Below, one piece after another: positions 1 through 7,761 of a stretch of DNA of 29,185 nt. The notes under the pieces were generated by a model. That model was not told the DNA's origin. It saw only the letters and a list, made by a program, of their open reading frames with translations, and made no database searches. Source of the stretch: Microtetraspora glauca (GTDB taxonomy: Bacteria > Actinomycetota > Actinomycetes > Streptomycetales > Streptomycetaceae); assembly GCA_000721275.1 (NCBI GenBank), contig JOFO01000065.1, positions 1-29,185 on the forward strand, written 5' to 3'. The number at the start of each line of letters is the position of its first letter. Position 1 is the stretch's first letter. Both the position numbers and the translations under genes were made by a program.

Positions 1-1
1 C

Positions 2-1300
2 CGCCACCCCGCCCCCGACCCGGAACCCGAACCCGCCCCTGGGGAAGAGCCGGAGGAGACGGGGGAGCCGGAGAAGACGGGGGAGTCGGAGGAGCCGGAC
101 GCGCCGGAGGCGCCCGAAGCACCGGAAGCTCCAGAGGCACCCGAAGTCCCGGAGGCACCCCCCGCCGCCGACCCGCCGCAGCCGCCGGCCACCGAGGCCA
201 CCGCCCCCGGGCCCGGCGCCGCCTGGGGCGCGCCGCCCGCGCCCACAGGTCCCGCGCCCGTCGCCGGGACGCCCCGGCGCTCCGGCGGCGACCCCGTCAA
301 GGTGCTGCTGCGCCGGCACCGGGAGCTGTGCGCCCGCGCCGTCGACCCGCTGGAGATCGCCGCCGGACTCGAAGCGCAGGGCTTCACCGACCGGACCGCC
401 GCCCGCTACCGCCACCGCGACGTCTTCTCGCTCGCCGAGGAGCTGTACGCGCGCGTACCGCGCGGCCACGTGGAACCCGCGCCAGCCGCGCCCGCCGCCG
501 AACCCCGTACCCCCTGGGTCCTCGCCGCGCTCGCCCCCGGCGCCGCCGCCGCGCTGCTGGTGCCCGCGCTGCTCCACCTCGACGGCGCCGCCCGGATCAC
601 CGCCGGGACCGCCGGGACGCTCGCGCTCGCCGCCGCGCTCGTCCTCGCCGTCCGGCGCGGACCGCTCCGCGCCCCCGCCCCCGCGCCCGCCGCCCGGCTG
701 TGGACCCTGTGGCTCCTCGCGTACGCCGTCGCCGGCGACGGGCTGCTGGAGCAGGTGCTCCGCGGCGGACCCGACGGGGCCTGGGACCTGCGGCCCGCGC
801 CGCTCCTCGGCCTCGCGCTCGCCGTCGCGCCCGCCGCCTGGTGCGCCCACCTCTTCGCCGGCCGGGCCCGCCGCCGCATCGCCACCAGCCGGGGGCTCGC
901 CGACTTCGCGGCGGGCACGCGCGCGTGGCTGTTCGCCGCCGTCCTCCTCCACCTCGCCGCCCTCACCGTCCTGCTGGCGCTCACCGGCCTCACCGCCGGC
1001 GTCCTCGCGCTCGGCGCCCTGCTCCTCCTCGCCCGGCTGCTCACCGTCCACGGACACCCCGAGACGGCCGCCGCCGCCCTCGCCGCCGCCTGCGCCGCCG
1101 AAGCCCTCGGCCTCGCGAGCGTGCTGGCCGCCCGGCTCCCCCTCCCCGGCTTCGACGCGCTCGCCGTCCCCGTACGGACCCTCGCCGCCGCCTGGGGACC
1201 CGGAGCCCTCCCCGCCCTCGTCTGCGGCGCCGCCGCGCTCGGCCTGCTGGCCCACGCGACCGGCGCCCTCACCCGGGCCTCCGCCCATACCGCCCCCTGA
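2..1300 (+). CDS. Multi-pass membrane protein with Pro/Glu/Ala-rich N-terminus (5' partial)
   Basis: The reading frame is open from the first bases of the window, so the true start lies upstream; 432 residues are visible. Visible residues 1-95 are low complexity, rich in Pro, Glu and Ala with PEAPEAP-type repeats. A short charged segment follows (about 100-155, starting VLLRRHREL and containing QGFTDRTAARYRHRD), which looks like a small helical cytoplasmic module. From about residue 170 to the end there are roughly eight hydrophobic segments rich in Ala and Leu, so this is an integral membrane protein. I recognise no enzyme motif and assign no function. A GTG at 302 is an internal codon, not a convincing start. 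The stop lies 125 bp before the epimerase gene, which points the same way, so co-transcription is possible. Confidence 0.75.
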   Translation, partial: RHPAPDPEPEPAPGEEPEETGEPEKTGESEEPDAPEAPEAPEAPEAPEVPEAPPAADPPQPPATEATAPGPGAAWGAPPAPTGPAPVAGTPRRSGGDPVKVLLRRHRELCARAVDPLEIAAGLEAQGFTDRTAARYRHRDVFSLAEELYARVPRGHVEPAPAAPAAEPRTPWVLAALAPGAAAALLVPALLHLDGAARITAGTAGTLALAAALVLAVRRGPLRAPAPAPAARLWTLWLLAYAVAGDGLLEQVLRGGPDGAWDLRPAPLLGLALAVAPAAWCAHLFAGRARRRIATSRGLADFAAGTRAWLFAAVLLHLAALTVLLALTGLTAGVLALGALLLLARLLTVHGHPETAAAALAAACAAEALGLASVLAARLPLPGFDALAVPVRTLAAAWGPGALPALVCGAAALGLLAHATGALTRASAHTAP

Positions 1301-1375
1301 CCCCGGGCACCCGCGGAGCCGACGCCGCGGGCGCGCCACCCCCCTCTCTCATCACCCGCAAGGAGAAACCAGACC

Positions 1376-1429
1376 ATGACCCCTCCCACCCCAGCACCGG
1401 CCGGTCGGCACGAAGGGGCCGCACGATGA
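1376..1429 (+). CDS. Possible 17-codon leader ORF overlapping the epimerase start
   Basis: A small ORF starts with ATG at 1376. It is preceded by the best ribosome binding site in this gap (AAGGAG at 1360-1365, about 10 nt upstream). It encodes MTPPTPAPAGRHEGAAR, and its TGA stop (1427-1429) overlaps the epimerase ATG (1426-1428) as ATGA. That arrangement is typical of translational coupling. The peptide is Pro/Ala rich and resembles nothing I know. It could be a coupling leader, or a chance ORF, since the epimerase also has its own AAGGGG site. Conservation of the ATGA junction in relatives would decide. Confidence 0.35.
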   Translation: MTPPTPAPAGRHEGAAR

Positions 1430-2397
1430 GGGTGCTACTGCTCGGAGCCAACGGCTTCATCGGCCGCTTCGTCGCCGACCGGCTGCTCGCCGACCCGGCG
1501 GTCCACCTCACGGCCCTCGGCCGCGGCGACGACGCCGACGTCCGCTTCGACCTCGCCACCGGCAGCCCCGGCGCCCTCACCCGCTTCCTCGACGCCGTCC
1601 ACCCCGGCGTGGTCGTCAACTGCGCGGGCGCCACCCGGGGCGGCGCCCGCGACCTGACCCGGCACAACACCGTCGCCGTCGCCACCGTCTGCGAGGCCCT
1701 GCGCCGCAGCGGCTGCGGCGCCCGCCTCGTGCAGGTCGGCTGCGCCTCCGAGTACGGGCCCAGCCAGCCCGGCTCCTCCACCGCCGAGGACGCCGTGCCG
1801 CGCCCCGGCGGCCCGTACGGCGTCTCCAAGCTCGCCGCCACCGAACTCGTCCTCGGCTCGGGGCTCGACGCGGTCGTGCTCCGGGTCTTCTCCCCGGTCG
1901 GCCCCGGCACCCCCGCCGGCTCGCCGCTCGGGCGGCTCGCCGAGGCGATGCGCCGCGCCCTGCAGGCCGGGGACGGCGAGCTCAAGCTCAGCGGCCTCGG
2001 CGTGCAGCGCGACTTCGTGGACGTCCGGGACGTGGCCCGGGCCGTGCACGCCGCCTCCCTCTCCGCCGCCCAGGGCGTCGTCAACATCGGCACCGGCCGG
2101 GCCGTCCGGCTCCGGGACGCCGCCGCCGTCCTCGCCCGCGTCGCCGGCTACACCGGCAACCTGCACGAGGTCGACGGCCCGCACGGGGTGCCGCAGCGGC
2201 CCGTCATCGGCGCCCCCCGCACCGAGGCGACCATCGCCGAACAGCTGGCCGCCGCCCCGTTCCCGTACCCCGACGGCTGCGGGCCCTGGCAGCAGGCCGA
2301 CGTCCGCACCGCCCGCGACCGGCTCGGCTGGCGCCCCCGGATCAACCTGGAGGAGTCGCTCGCCGACATCTGGATGGAGGCGGCGTGTCGCATCTGA
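1426..2397 (+). CDS. NAD(P)-dependent epimerase/dehydratase (extended SDR)
   Basis: This is a 323-residue extended short-chain dehydrogenase/reductase of the nucleotide-sugar epimerase/dehydratase type, expected in the cytoplasm. A Rossmann glycine motif GANGFIG lies at residues 7-13. Ser108 sits in the CASEYG segment and the catalytic pair Tyr131/Lys135 in YGVSK, together giving a complete Ser-Tyr-Lys triad. RDFVDVRDVARAV and NIGTGRAVRL are typical C-terminal sugar-nucleotide epimerase motifs. The ATG at 1426 was chosen because the glycine motif follows at once and AAGGGG lies about 8 nt upstream; the frame is open further upstream but overlaps the membrane-protein gene. The 3' end overlaps the next gene by 13 nt, so the two are almost certainly one operon. 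The exact sugar substrate cannot be read from the sequence. Confidence 0.85.
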   Translation: MRVLLLGANGFIGRFVADRLLADPAVHLTALGRGDDADVRFDLATGSPGALTRFLDAVHPGVVVNCAGATRGGARDLTRHNTVAVATVCEALRRSGCGARLVQVGCASEYGPSQPGSSTAEDAVPRPGGPYGVSKLAATELVLGSGLDAVVLRVFSPVGPGTPAGSPLGRLAEAMRRALQAGDGELKLSGLGVQRDFVDVRDVARAVHAASLSAAQGVVNIGTGRAVRLRDAAAVLARVAGYTGNLHEVDGPHGVPQRPVIGAPRTEATIAEQLAAAPFPYPDGCGPWQQADVRTARDRLGWRPRINLEESLADIWMEAACRI

Positions 2398-3134
2398 CCG
2401 CCACGGGGACCGTCCGGGCGCTCGGCGTGGGCGCCCCCGGCTACGCCCACCCGCTGCTCGCCCCCGTCGAATGGGCCGAACTCACCCGGCCCGGCACCCC
2501 GGTCCACTGGGCGGTGCTCAACGTCGCCGACGGCCCCGGCAGCCGCCCCGACCCGCACTGCCTGGAGACCGCCGGCCGGGTGCGGAACGCGGGCGTCCGG
2601 GTGCTCGGGCACCTGGACCTGGCGCACGGCTCCCGGCCCTTCGGCGAACTGGTCTCGCAGGCGCAGCGGTACCTCGACTGGTACCGGGTCGGCGGCTTCT
2701 ATCTGGACCGTTGTCCCACGGACCGGACGGACCTGCCCGGAGTGAGGCGGGTCTCCACCACCCTGTCCGCGCTCCTCGGGGGCGCCGCCCAAGTCGTCCT
2801 CGGCCACGGCGCCCACCCGTACCCCGGTTACGCGGAGGCGGCGGACCAGCTGGTGACGTTCTCCGGTGCCTGGGCGGACTACCGCTGGTCACAGGTGGCG
2901 GAGTGGACGGCCGACTACCCCGAGGGGAAGTTCGCGCACTTCGTCCACGGGGTGCCGCGCACCCATCTCGACGAGGCGCTGCGGATCGCCCGCTGGCAGG
3001 GCGCCGGCACGATCTTCTTCACCGACCGCAGCGGGCGGCCCGGCGGAGCGGTGGGACAAAGCATGCCATTCCACTCGCTGCCCGGCTACTGGGACGAAAT
3101 CGTCTCGCGGATCGGACCGGGTGTCTCGGAATGA
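2385..3134 (+). CDS. Spherulation-specific family 4 (spherulin-4-like) protein
   Basis: This 249-residue protein resembles the spherulin-4 family, a TIM-barrel group related to GH114 endo-alpha-1,4-polygalactosaminidases. Features supporting this are the N-terminal GVGAPGYAHPLL, the strand AVLNVADGPGS, GHLDLAHGSRPF, the WYRVGGFYLDR segment carrying the barrel acidic residue, and the GTIFFTDR strand near the C-terminus. No signal peptide is visible, so it looks cytoplasmic or non-classically exported. The GTG start at 2385 has GGAGG only 4 nt upstream. It overlaps the epimerase by 13 nt, which suggests coupled translation and a shared carbohydrate-related role. The family link is from memory of conserved segments; hydrolase activity is inference. 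Confidence 0.75.
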   Translation: MSHLTATGTVRALGVGAPGYAHPLLAPVEWAELTRPGTPVHWAVLNVADGPGSRPDPHCLETAGRVRNAGVRVLGHLDLAHGSRPFGELVSQAQRYLDWYRVGGFYLDRCPTDRTDLPGVRRVSTTLSALLGGAAQVVLGHGAHPYPGYAEAADQLVTFSGAWADYRWSQVAEWTADYPEGKFAHFVHGVPRTHLDEALRIARWQGAGTIFFTDRSGRPGGAVGQSMPFHSLPGYWDEIVSRIGPGVSE

Positions 3135-3197
3135 GAAGGGGCGTGGCAGTGTTACGGGGAGAACAACCGTACTGACATACCGACAACCGGAGTCCCC

Positions 3198-4376
3198 GTG
3201 TCGCTGCCACCCCTGGTCGAGCCGGCCGCCGAGCTCACCGTAGACGAGGTCCGCAGGTACTCCCGCCACCTGATCATCCCCGACGTGGGCATGGACGGGC
3301 AGAAGCGGCTGAAGAACGCGAAGGTGCTGGCCGTCGGCGCCGGCGGCCTCGGGTCGCCGGCGCTCATGTACCTGGCCGCGGCCGGTGTCGGCACCCTCGG
3401 CATCGTGGAGTTCGACGAGGTCGACGAGTCGAACCTCCAGCGCCAGATCATCCACAGCCAGTCCGACATCGGCCGCTCCAAGGCCGAGTCGGCGCGCGAC
3501 AGCGTGCTCGGCATCAACCCGTACGTGAACGTGGTCCTGCACGAGGAGCGGCTCGAGGCCGACAACGTGATGGACATCTTCAGCCAGTACGACCTGATCG
3601 TCGACGGCACCGACAACTTCGCCACCCGCTACCTGGTGAACGACGCCTGCGTGCTGCTGAACAAGCCGTACGTCTGGGGCTCGATCTACCGGTTCGACGG
3701 CCAGGCGTCCGTCTTCTGGTCCGAGCACGGTCCCTGCTACCGCTGCCTCTACCCGGAGCCCCCGCCGCCGGGCATGGTCCCGTCCTGCGCCGAGGGCGGC
3801 GTCCTCGGCGTGCTCTGCGCGTCCATCGGCTCCATCCAGGTCACCGAGGCCATCAAGCTCCTCGCCGGCGTCGGCGAGCCGCTGGTCGGCCGCCTGATGA
3901 TCTACGACGCCCTGGAGATGCAGTACCGCCAGGTGAAGGTCCGCAAGGACCCGAACTGCGCGGTCTGCGGCGAGAACCCGACCGTCACCGAGCTCATCGA
4001 CTACGAGGCGTTCTGCGGCGTCGTGTCGGAGGAGGCCCAGGAGGCGGCGCTCGGCTCCACGATCACTCCGAAGCAGCTCAAGGAGTGGATCGACGAGGGC
4101 GAGAACATCGACATCATCGACGTCCGCGAGCCGAACGAGTACGAGATCGTCTCGATCCCCGGCGCCCGCCTGGTCCCGAAGAACGAGTTCCTGATGGGCA
4201 GTGCCCTCCAGGACCTCCCGCAGGACAAGAAGATCGTCCTGCACTGCAAGACGGGTGTCCGCAGTGCGGAAGTCCTCGCCGTGCTCAAGTCCGCGGGCTT
4301 CGCGGACGCCGTGCACGTCGGCGGCGGCGTCATCGGCTGGGTCCACCAGATCGAGCCCGAGAAGCCGGTCTACTAG
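3198..4376 (+). CDS. moeZ: MoeZ: adenylyltransferase-sulfurtransferase (E1-rhodanese fusion)
   Basis: This 392-residue cytoplasmic enzyme adenylates the C-terminal Gly-Gly of small sulfur-carrier proteins and transfers sulfur to them, serving molybdopterin, thiamin, cysteine and thiosugar pathways in actinomycetes. The N-terminal ThiF/MoeB domain (about 15-275) has the nucleotide-binding GAGGLG at 47-52, the FDEVDESNLQRQ segment with Asp and Arg ligands, DGTDNFATRY, and two CxxC pairs (CYRC and CAVC) expected to bind zinc. The C-terminal rhodanese domain (about 290-392) has the active-site loop CKTGVRS with Cys350. The domain order and length match actinobacterial MoeZ. The GTG start at 3198 is preceded by GGAG. 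It lies 63 bp after the spherulin-like gene and may have its own promoter, but no consensus box is clear there. It ends just before a strong hairpin shared with the convergent peptidase gene. Confidence 0.93.
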   Translation: MSLPPLVEPAAELTVDEVRRYSRHLIIPDVGMDGQKRLKNAKVLAVGAGGLGSPALMYLAAAGVGTLGIVEFDEVDESNLQRQIIHSQSDIGRSKAESARDSVLGINPYVNVVLHEERLEADNVMDIFSQYDLIVDGTDNFATRYLVNDACVLLNKPYVWGSIYRFDGQASVFWSEHGPCYRCLYPEPPPPGMVPSCAEGGVLGVLCASIGSIQVTEAIKLLAGVGEPLVGRLMIYDALEMQYRQVKVRKDPNCAVCGENPTVTELIDYEAFCGVVSEEAQEAALGSTITPKQLKEWIDEGENIDIIDVREPNEYEIVSIPGARLVPKNEFLMGSALQDLPQDKKIVLHCKTGVRSAEVLAVLKSAGFADAVHVGGGVIGWVHQIEPEKPVY

Positions 4377-4387
4377 CCGGCCGTGAC

Positions 4388-4422
4388 GGAGGCCCCGGAC
4401 CGCACGCCGGTCCGGGGCCTCC
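4388..4422. terminator. Bidirectional terminator between moeZ and the peptidase gene
   Basis: A perfect 14-bp inverted repeat, GGAGGCCCCGGACC (4388-4401) and its complement (4409-4422), encloses a 7-nt loop. It starts 12 bp after the moeZ stop and ends 12 bp before the stop of the convergent peptidase gene, so it can serve both. There is no clear T-run, which is common for Streptomyces terminators. Confidence 0.85.
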
Positions 4423-4433
4423 GCGCGTCCGCG

Positions 4434-5993
4434 CTACCCGCAGGTCGTGCCGTACGCGGGGACCTTCCCGTCCAGCAGGTAGGCGTCGACCGTCTCCGTC
4501 ACGCACTCCGAGGTGCCGTACGCGCCGTGCCCCTCGCCCTTGTTGGTGACCAGGATCCCGACGCCCTCGCCGAGCTCCTCCGCCATCCGCTCGGCGCCCT
4601 CGTACGGGGTCGCCGGGTCGCCGGTCGTGCCCACGACCAGGACCGGGGCCGCGCCCGGGGCGGACGCCGCCGGGGTCTTCGCCTCGCCCTCCACCGGCCA
4701 GCCGGCGCACCAGCCGGCCGTGTCCCAGGCGAGGAAGGCGCCGAAGACGGGGGAGAGCCGGCGGAACTCCGGCAGCAGCTCCTTCGCCCGCGCGGGGGTC
4801 GGGCGCTCGCTGGAGTCGGCGCAGGAGATCGCCCGCTGGGAGTGCGACTGGGTGGAGTAACGCCCCTGGGGATCCCGGTCGTTGTAGGCGTCCGCCAGCC
4901 GCAGCAGCGGGGCGCCGTCGCCGGACTCGGCCGCCCGCAGCGCCTGGGTGAGCAGCGGCCAGCTCTCCTCGGAGTAGAGGGTCACCGCGATGCCGGTGAT
5001 CGCCAGGCCCTCGGTGAGCCGCCGCTCGCCGACCTCCAGGGGCCGCCGGTCGAGCGCGGCCAGCAGCGTGGTGATCCGCGCGCCGGCGGCCTTCGGCGTC
5101 TGCCCGGTGCTCTTCGCGTAGTTGTCCAGGGCCCGCTGGAAGCCGACGGTCTGGTGCCGGGCGTGGCCCGCGCTGTCGGCGGTCGGGTCGACGACCGCGT
5201 CCAGGACCAGCCGGCCGACGTTCTTCGGGAAGAGGTGGGCGTAGGTGCCGCCGAGCTGGGTGCCGTACGAGATGCCGAAGTAGTGCAGCTTCGCGTCGCC
5301 GAGGACGTGCCGGATCAGGTCCAGGTCGCGGGCGGTGGCCGTGGTGGTGGTGTACGGGATCACCTTGCCGGAGCGGCGGGCGCAGCCGGCGGCGAAGTCC
5401 GCCGCGTCCTTCAGATAGGCGGCCTCCTCGGCGGGCGTGTCCGGGGTGGCGTCGACGCGGGTCTCGGCCGCCGCCTGCTCGGCGTCGGTGCGGCAGACGA
5501 CGCCGGAGCTGCGGCTCACCCCGCGCGGGTCGAAGCTCACGAGGTCGTACCGCTCGCCCAGCTCCTCGTAGTCCCCGGCGAGCTCCGGCAGCATGTCCAC
5601 CCCGGAGCCGCCCGGCCCGCCGAAGTTGAAGAGCAGCGAACCGATCCGCCGCTTCGGGTCGGTCGCCTCCTTGCGTATCAGGGCGACGGGGAGCGTGGCG
5701 CCCGACGGCTTCGCGTGGTCGAGCGGCACGTTCACGGTCGCGCAGCGCCAGTCGCCGCCCCAGTCGTCACAGCGCTGCCAGTCCGGGCGCTGGCCGGTGA
5801 GGGAGGCGGGGAGGCCGGGGGCGGGGGAGGACTTGGCGTCCGGGGAGGGGGCGGCGGAGGAGGTGCCGCCGGACGTGCTGCCGGAGGTGGGGGTGGCCGG
5901 GGACGGGGCCGCGGTCGGGGAGCCCGTGCTCGTACAGCCGGTGACCAGTACTCCGCCGAGGGCGAGAACCGTCAGGCGCCGGCGTATGGACAT
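4434..5993 (-). CDS. Secreted lipoprotein alpha/beta-hydrolase, tripeptidyl aminopeptidase family
   Basis: This 519-residue predicted lipoprotein has a signal peptide with lipobox Cys20 (VLVTGC), then a Ser/Thr/Pro/Gly-rich linker to about residue 60. The catalytic part is an S33-type alpha/beta-hydrolase. It has the oxyanion segment FNFGGPGGSG at 123-132, SFDPRG, nucleophile Ser242 in GISYGT, Asp459 in GTTGDPATPYEGAE and His489 in GEGHGAYG. The C-terminus matches the TAP-like domain of Streptomyces tripeptidyl aminopeptidases, which release tripeptides from peptide N-termini outside the cell. The ATG at 5993 has a G-rich ribosome binding site just upstream. It is the downstream member of a tandem pair of related peptidase genes. 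Family assignment is firm; exact specificity is inference. Confidence 0.88.
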   Translation of the reverse strand: MSIRRRLTVLALGGVLVTGCTSTGSPTAAPSPATPTSGSTSGGTSSAAPSPDAKSSPAPGLPASLTGQRPDWQRCDDWGGDWRCATVNVPLDHAKPSGATLPVALIRKEATDPKRRIGSLLFNFGGPGGSGVDMLPELAGDYEELGERYDLVSFDPRGVSRSSGVVCRTDAEQAAAETRVDATPDTPAEEAAYLKDAADFAAGCARRSGKVIPYTTTTATARDLDLIRHVLGDAKLHYFGISYGTQLGGTYAHLFPKNVGRLVLDAVVDPTADSAGHARHQTVGFQRALDNYAKSTGQTPKAAGARITTLLAALDRRPLEVGERRLTEGLAITGIAVTLYSEESWPLLTQALRAAESGDGAPLLRLADAYNDRDPQGRYSTQSHSQRAISCADSSERPTPARAKELLPEFRRLSPVFGAFLAWDTAGWCAGWPVEGEAKTPAASAPGAAPVLVVGTTGDPATPYEGAERMAEELGEGVGILVTNKGEGHGAYGTSECVTETVDAYLLDGKVPAYGTTCG

Positions 5994-6025
5994 GGGAGAC
6001 CCCCCAAGATCGAGACTGGCCCGTC

Positions 6026-6031
6026 ATCCTA
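6026..6031 (-). promoter_or_regulatory. Candidate -10 box (TAGGAT) for the downstream peptidase gene
   Basis: On the minus strand, TAGGAT (6031 to 6026) fits TANNNT and lies about 32 nt before the ATG at 5993, with G-rich ribosome-binding sequence between. No good -35 is visible, so this is tentative. It would let this gene be transcribed separately from its upstream paralogue. Confidence 0.35.
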
Positions 6032-6061
6032 GGCGAGGGCCGGGGGGCGGCTCCGGTGCGG

Positions 6062-7642
6062 TTACTTGCACACGGTGCCGGACGCGGGGACCTTGCCGTT
6101 CAGCAGGTAGCCGTCGACGGCCTTCTTCACGCAGGCGCTGCCGCCGTTGTAGGCGCCGTGGCCCTCGCCCTCGTACGTCAGCTCCACGCCGACGCCCTTG
6201 CCGAGGGCCTTCACCATCGCGCGGGCGCCCTCGTACGGGGTCGCCGGGTCGCCGGTGTTGCCGACCACCAGGATCGGGGCCGCGCCGGGCGCCGACACGT
6301 CCGGGTGGTCCCAGGAGCCCGGCACCGGCCACTGCGAGCAGGACGACAGGGCCCAGCCCATGAAGTCGCCGAAGACCGGCGACGCCTCGCGGAACTGCGG
6401 CAGCCGCTCCTTGGCCTGGCCGAGGGTGTAGCGCTCCTTGAAGTCGACGCAGTTGATGGCGGCGTTGGCGGCCTGGATGTTGCTGTACCCGCCGTTCTCG
6501 CCGCGCCCGTTCATGGAGTCCGACAGGGCGAGCAGCAGGGCGCCGTCGCCGCCGTCCGCCGCCTCCAGGCCCTGCTCCAGATAGGGCCAGAACTCCTTGG
6601 AGTACAGCGCCTGGGCGATGCCGTTGGTCGCCTGCGTCTGGGTGAGCTCGCGGCTGCCGATGCCGGGGATGGGCTTCTTGTCGAGCGCGGCGAGCAGGTC
6701 GGTGACGCCCTTCTCGACCTCGGCGACCGTCGTGCCGGGCAGCGCGCACTCGTCGCCCCGGTCCACGCAGTCCTGCGCGAAGTTGTCCAGCGCCAGCTGG
6801 AAGCCCTTCGCCTGGCCGAGCGCCCCCTCCTCGACGCCCGCGTCCGGGTCCACGACCGCGTCGAACACCGCCCGGCCCACCCGCTCGGGGAAGAGGTGGG
6901 CGTAGACGCCGCCGAGCTCGGTGCCGTACGAGATGCCGAAGTAGTGCAGCTTGTCGTCGCCGAGGACCTGCCGCAGCAGATCCAGGTCACGGGCGGCGCT
7001 CTCCGTGCCGACGTGCGGGAGGACCTTCCCGGCGTCCTTCTCGCAGCCCGCCGCGTACTTCTTCTGGGCGTCGGACAGCGTCCGCTCCTCCGCCAGGTCG
7101 TCGGGCGTGAAGTCCAGCGCGTAGTAGGCGTCCAGCTCCTCGTCCGTGGCGCACTCCACCGGCTCGCTGCGGCCGACGCCGCGCGGGTCGAAGGAGACCA
7201 GGTCGTAACGGGAGCGCAGCGACTCGTAGTCGCCGGCGAAGCCGGGCAGGGCGGTGACGCCGGAGCCGCCCGGCCCGCCGAAGTTGAAGACCAGCGAGCC
7301 GATGCGGCGGGCGTTGTCCCGGGCCCGCGCCCGGATCAGGGCCAGCTCGATCGTCTCGCCCTCCGGCCGCGACCAGTCGAGCGGGGTCCGCAGGAACGCG
7401 CACTCCCACGCGGTGCCGCCCGGCAGCGGCGTCGGCGCCGCGCCGCCGCCCTCCGCCGGGGACGGCGGCGGGCAGGTGTCCCACTCCAGCTGCTGCTCCG
7501 TCAGCGCCGACAGGCCGCCGGTGCCGGTGGCGCGGGAGCCCGCCGGGGACCCGTCGCCCGAGTCGTCCGAGCAGCCGGCGAGGCACAGCACGGCGGTGGC
7601 GGTGAGGAGGGCGGCGGCGCGCTGGGCGGCGGAGATCGGCAT
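6062..7642 (-). CDS. Secreted lipoprotein alpha/beta-hydrolase, tripeptidyl aminopeptidase family (paralogue)
   Basis: This 526-residue paralogue of the neighbouring peptidase has lipobox Cys24 (CLAGC), followed by a Gly/Ser-rich linker. FNFGGPGGSG lies at 119-128, nucleophile Ser238 in GISYGT, Asp465 in NTGDPATPYEGAR and His495 in GEGHGAYN, so the triad is complete. Both proteins end in a similar GKVPA-GT-C tail, and the C-terminal Cys probably forms a disulfide. The ATG at 7642 was chosen because it is followed directly by a lipoprotein signal peptide and preceded by GGAG with 9-nt spacing. The frame is open far upstream through the antisense-free part of the next gene, but that is a GC-rich artefact. 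Expected role: extracellular peptide degradation. Gap to the next gene in the tandem is 68 bp. Confidence 0.88.
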   Translation of the reverse strand: MPISAAQRAAALLTATAVLCLAGCSDDSGDGSPAGSRATGTGGLSALTEQQLEWDTCPPPSPAEGGGAAPTPLPGGTAWECAFLRTPLDWSRPEGETIELALIRARARDNARRIGSLVFNFGGPGGSGVTALPGFAGDYESLRSRYDLVSFDPRGVGRSEPVECATDEELDAYYALDFTPDDLAEERTLSDAQKKYAAGCEKDAGKVLPHVGTESAARDLDLLRQVLGDDKLHYFGISYGTELGGVYAHLFPERVGRAVFDAVVDPDAGVEEGALGQAKGFQLALDNFAQDCVDRGDECALPGTTVAEVEKGVTDLLAALDKKPIPGIGSRELTQTQATNGIAQALYSKEFWPYLEQGLEAADGGDGALLLALSDSMNGRGENGGYSNIQAANAAINCVDFKERYTLGQAKERLPQFREASPVFGDFMGWALSSCSQWPVPGSWDHPDVSAPGAAPILVVGNTGDPATPYEGARAMVKALGKGVGVELTYEGEGHGAYNGGSACVKKAVDGYLLNGKVPASGTVCK

Positions 7643-7761
7643 GCCCCCATGCTCCGGCGCGCGGGCCGGGCGCGCCCGTGACGCACCCCCAAGCGGGTGT
7701 CGGCGGCCCCCCGGCGCCCTCCCGCCGGCGTGCCTGGCGGGGGTGCGCGGCCGGCGCCGGA

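Noticed and set aside
4383..6032. 549-codon plus-strand frame opposite the first peptidase
   Set aside because: Low-complexity antisense reading; the minus-strand product has full lipobox and triad.
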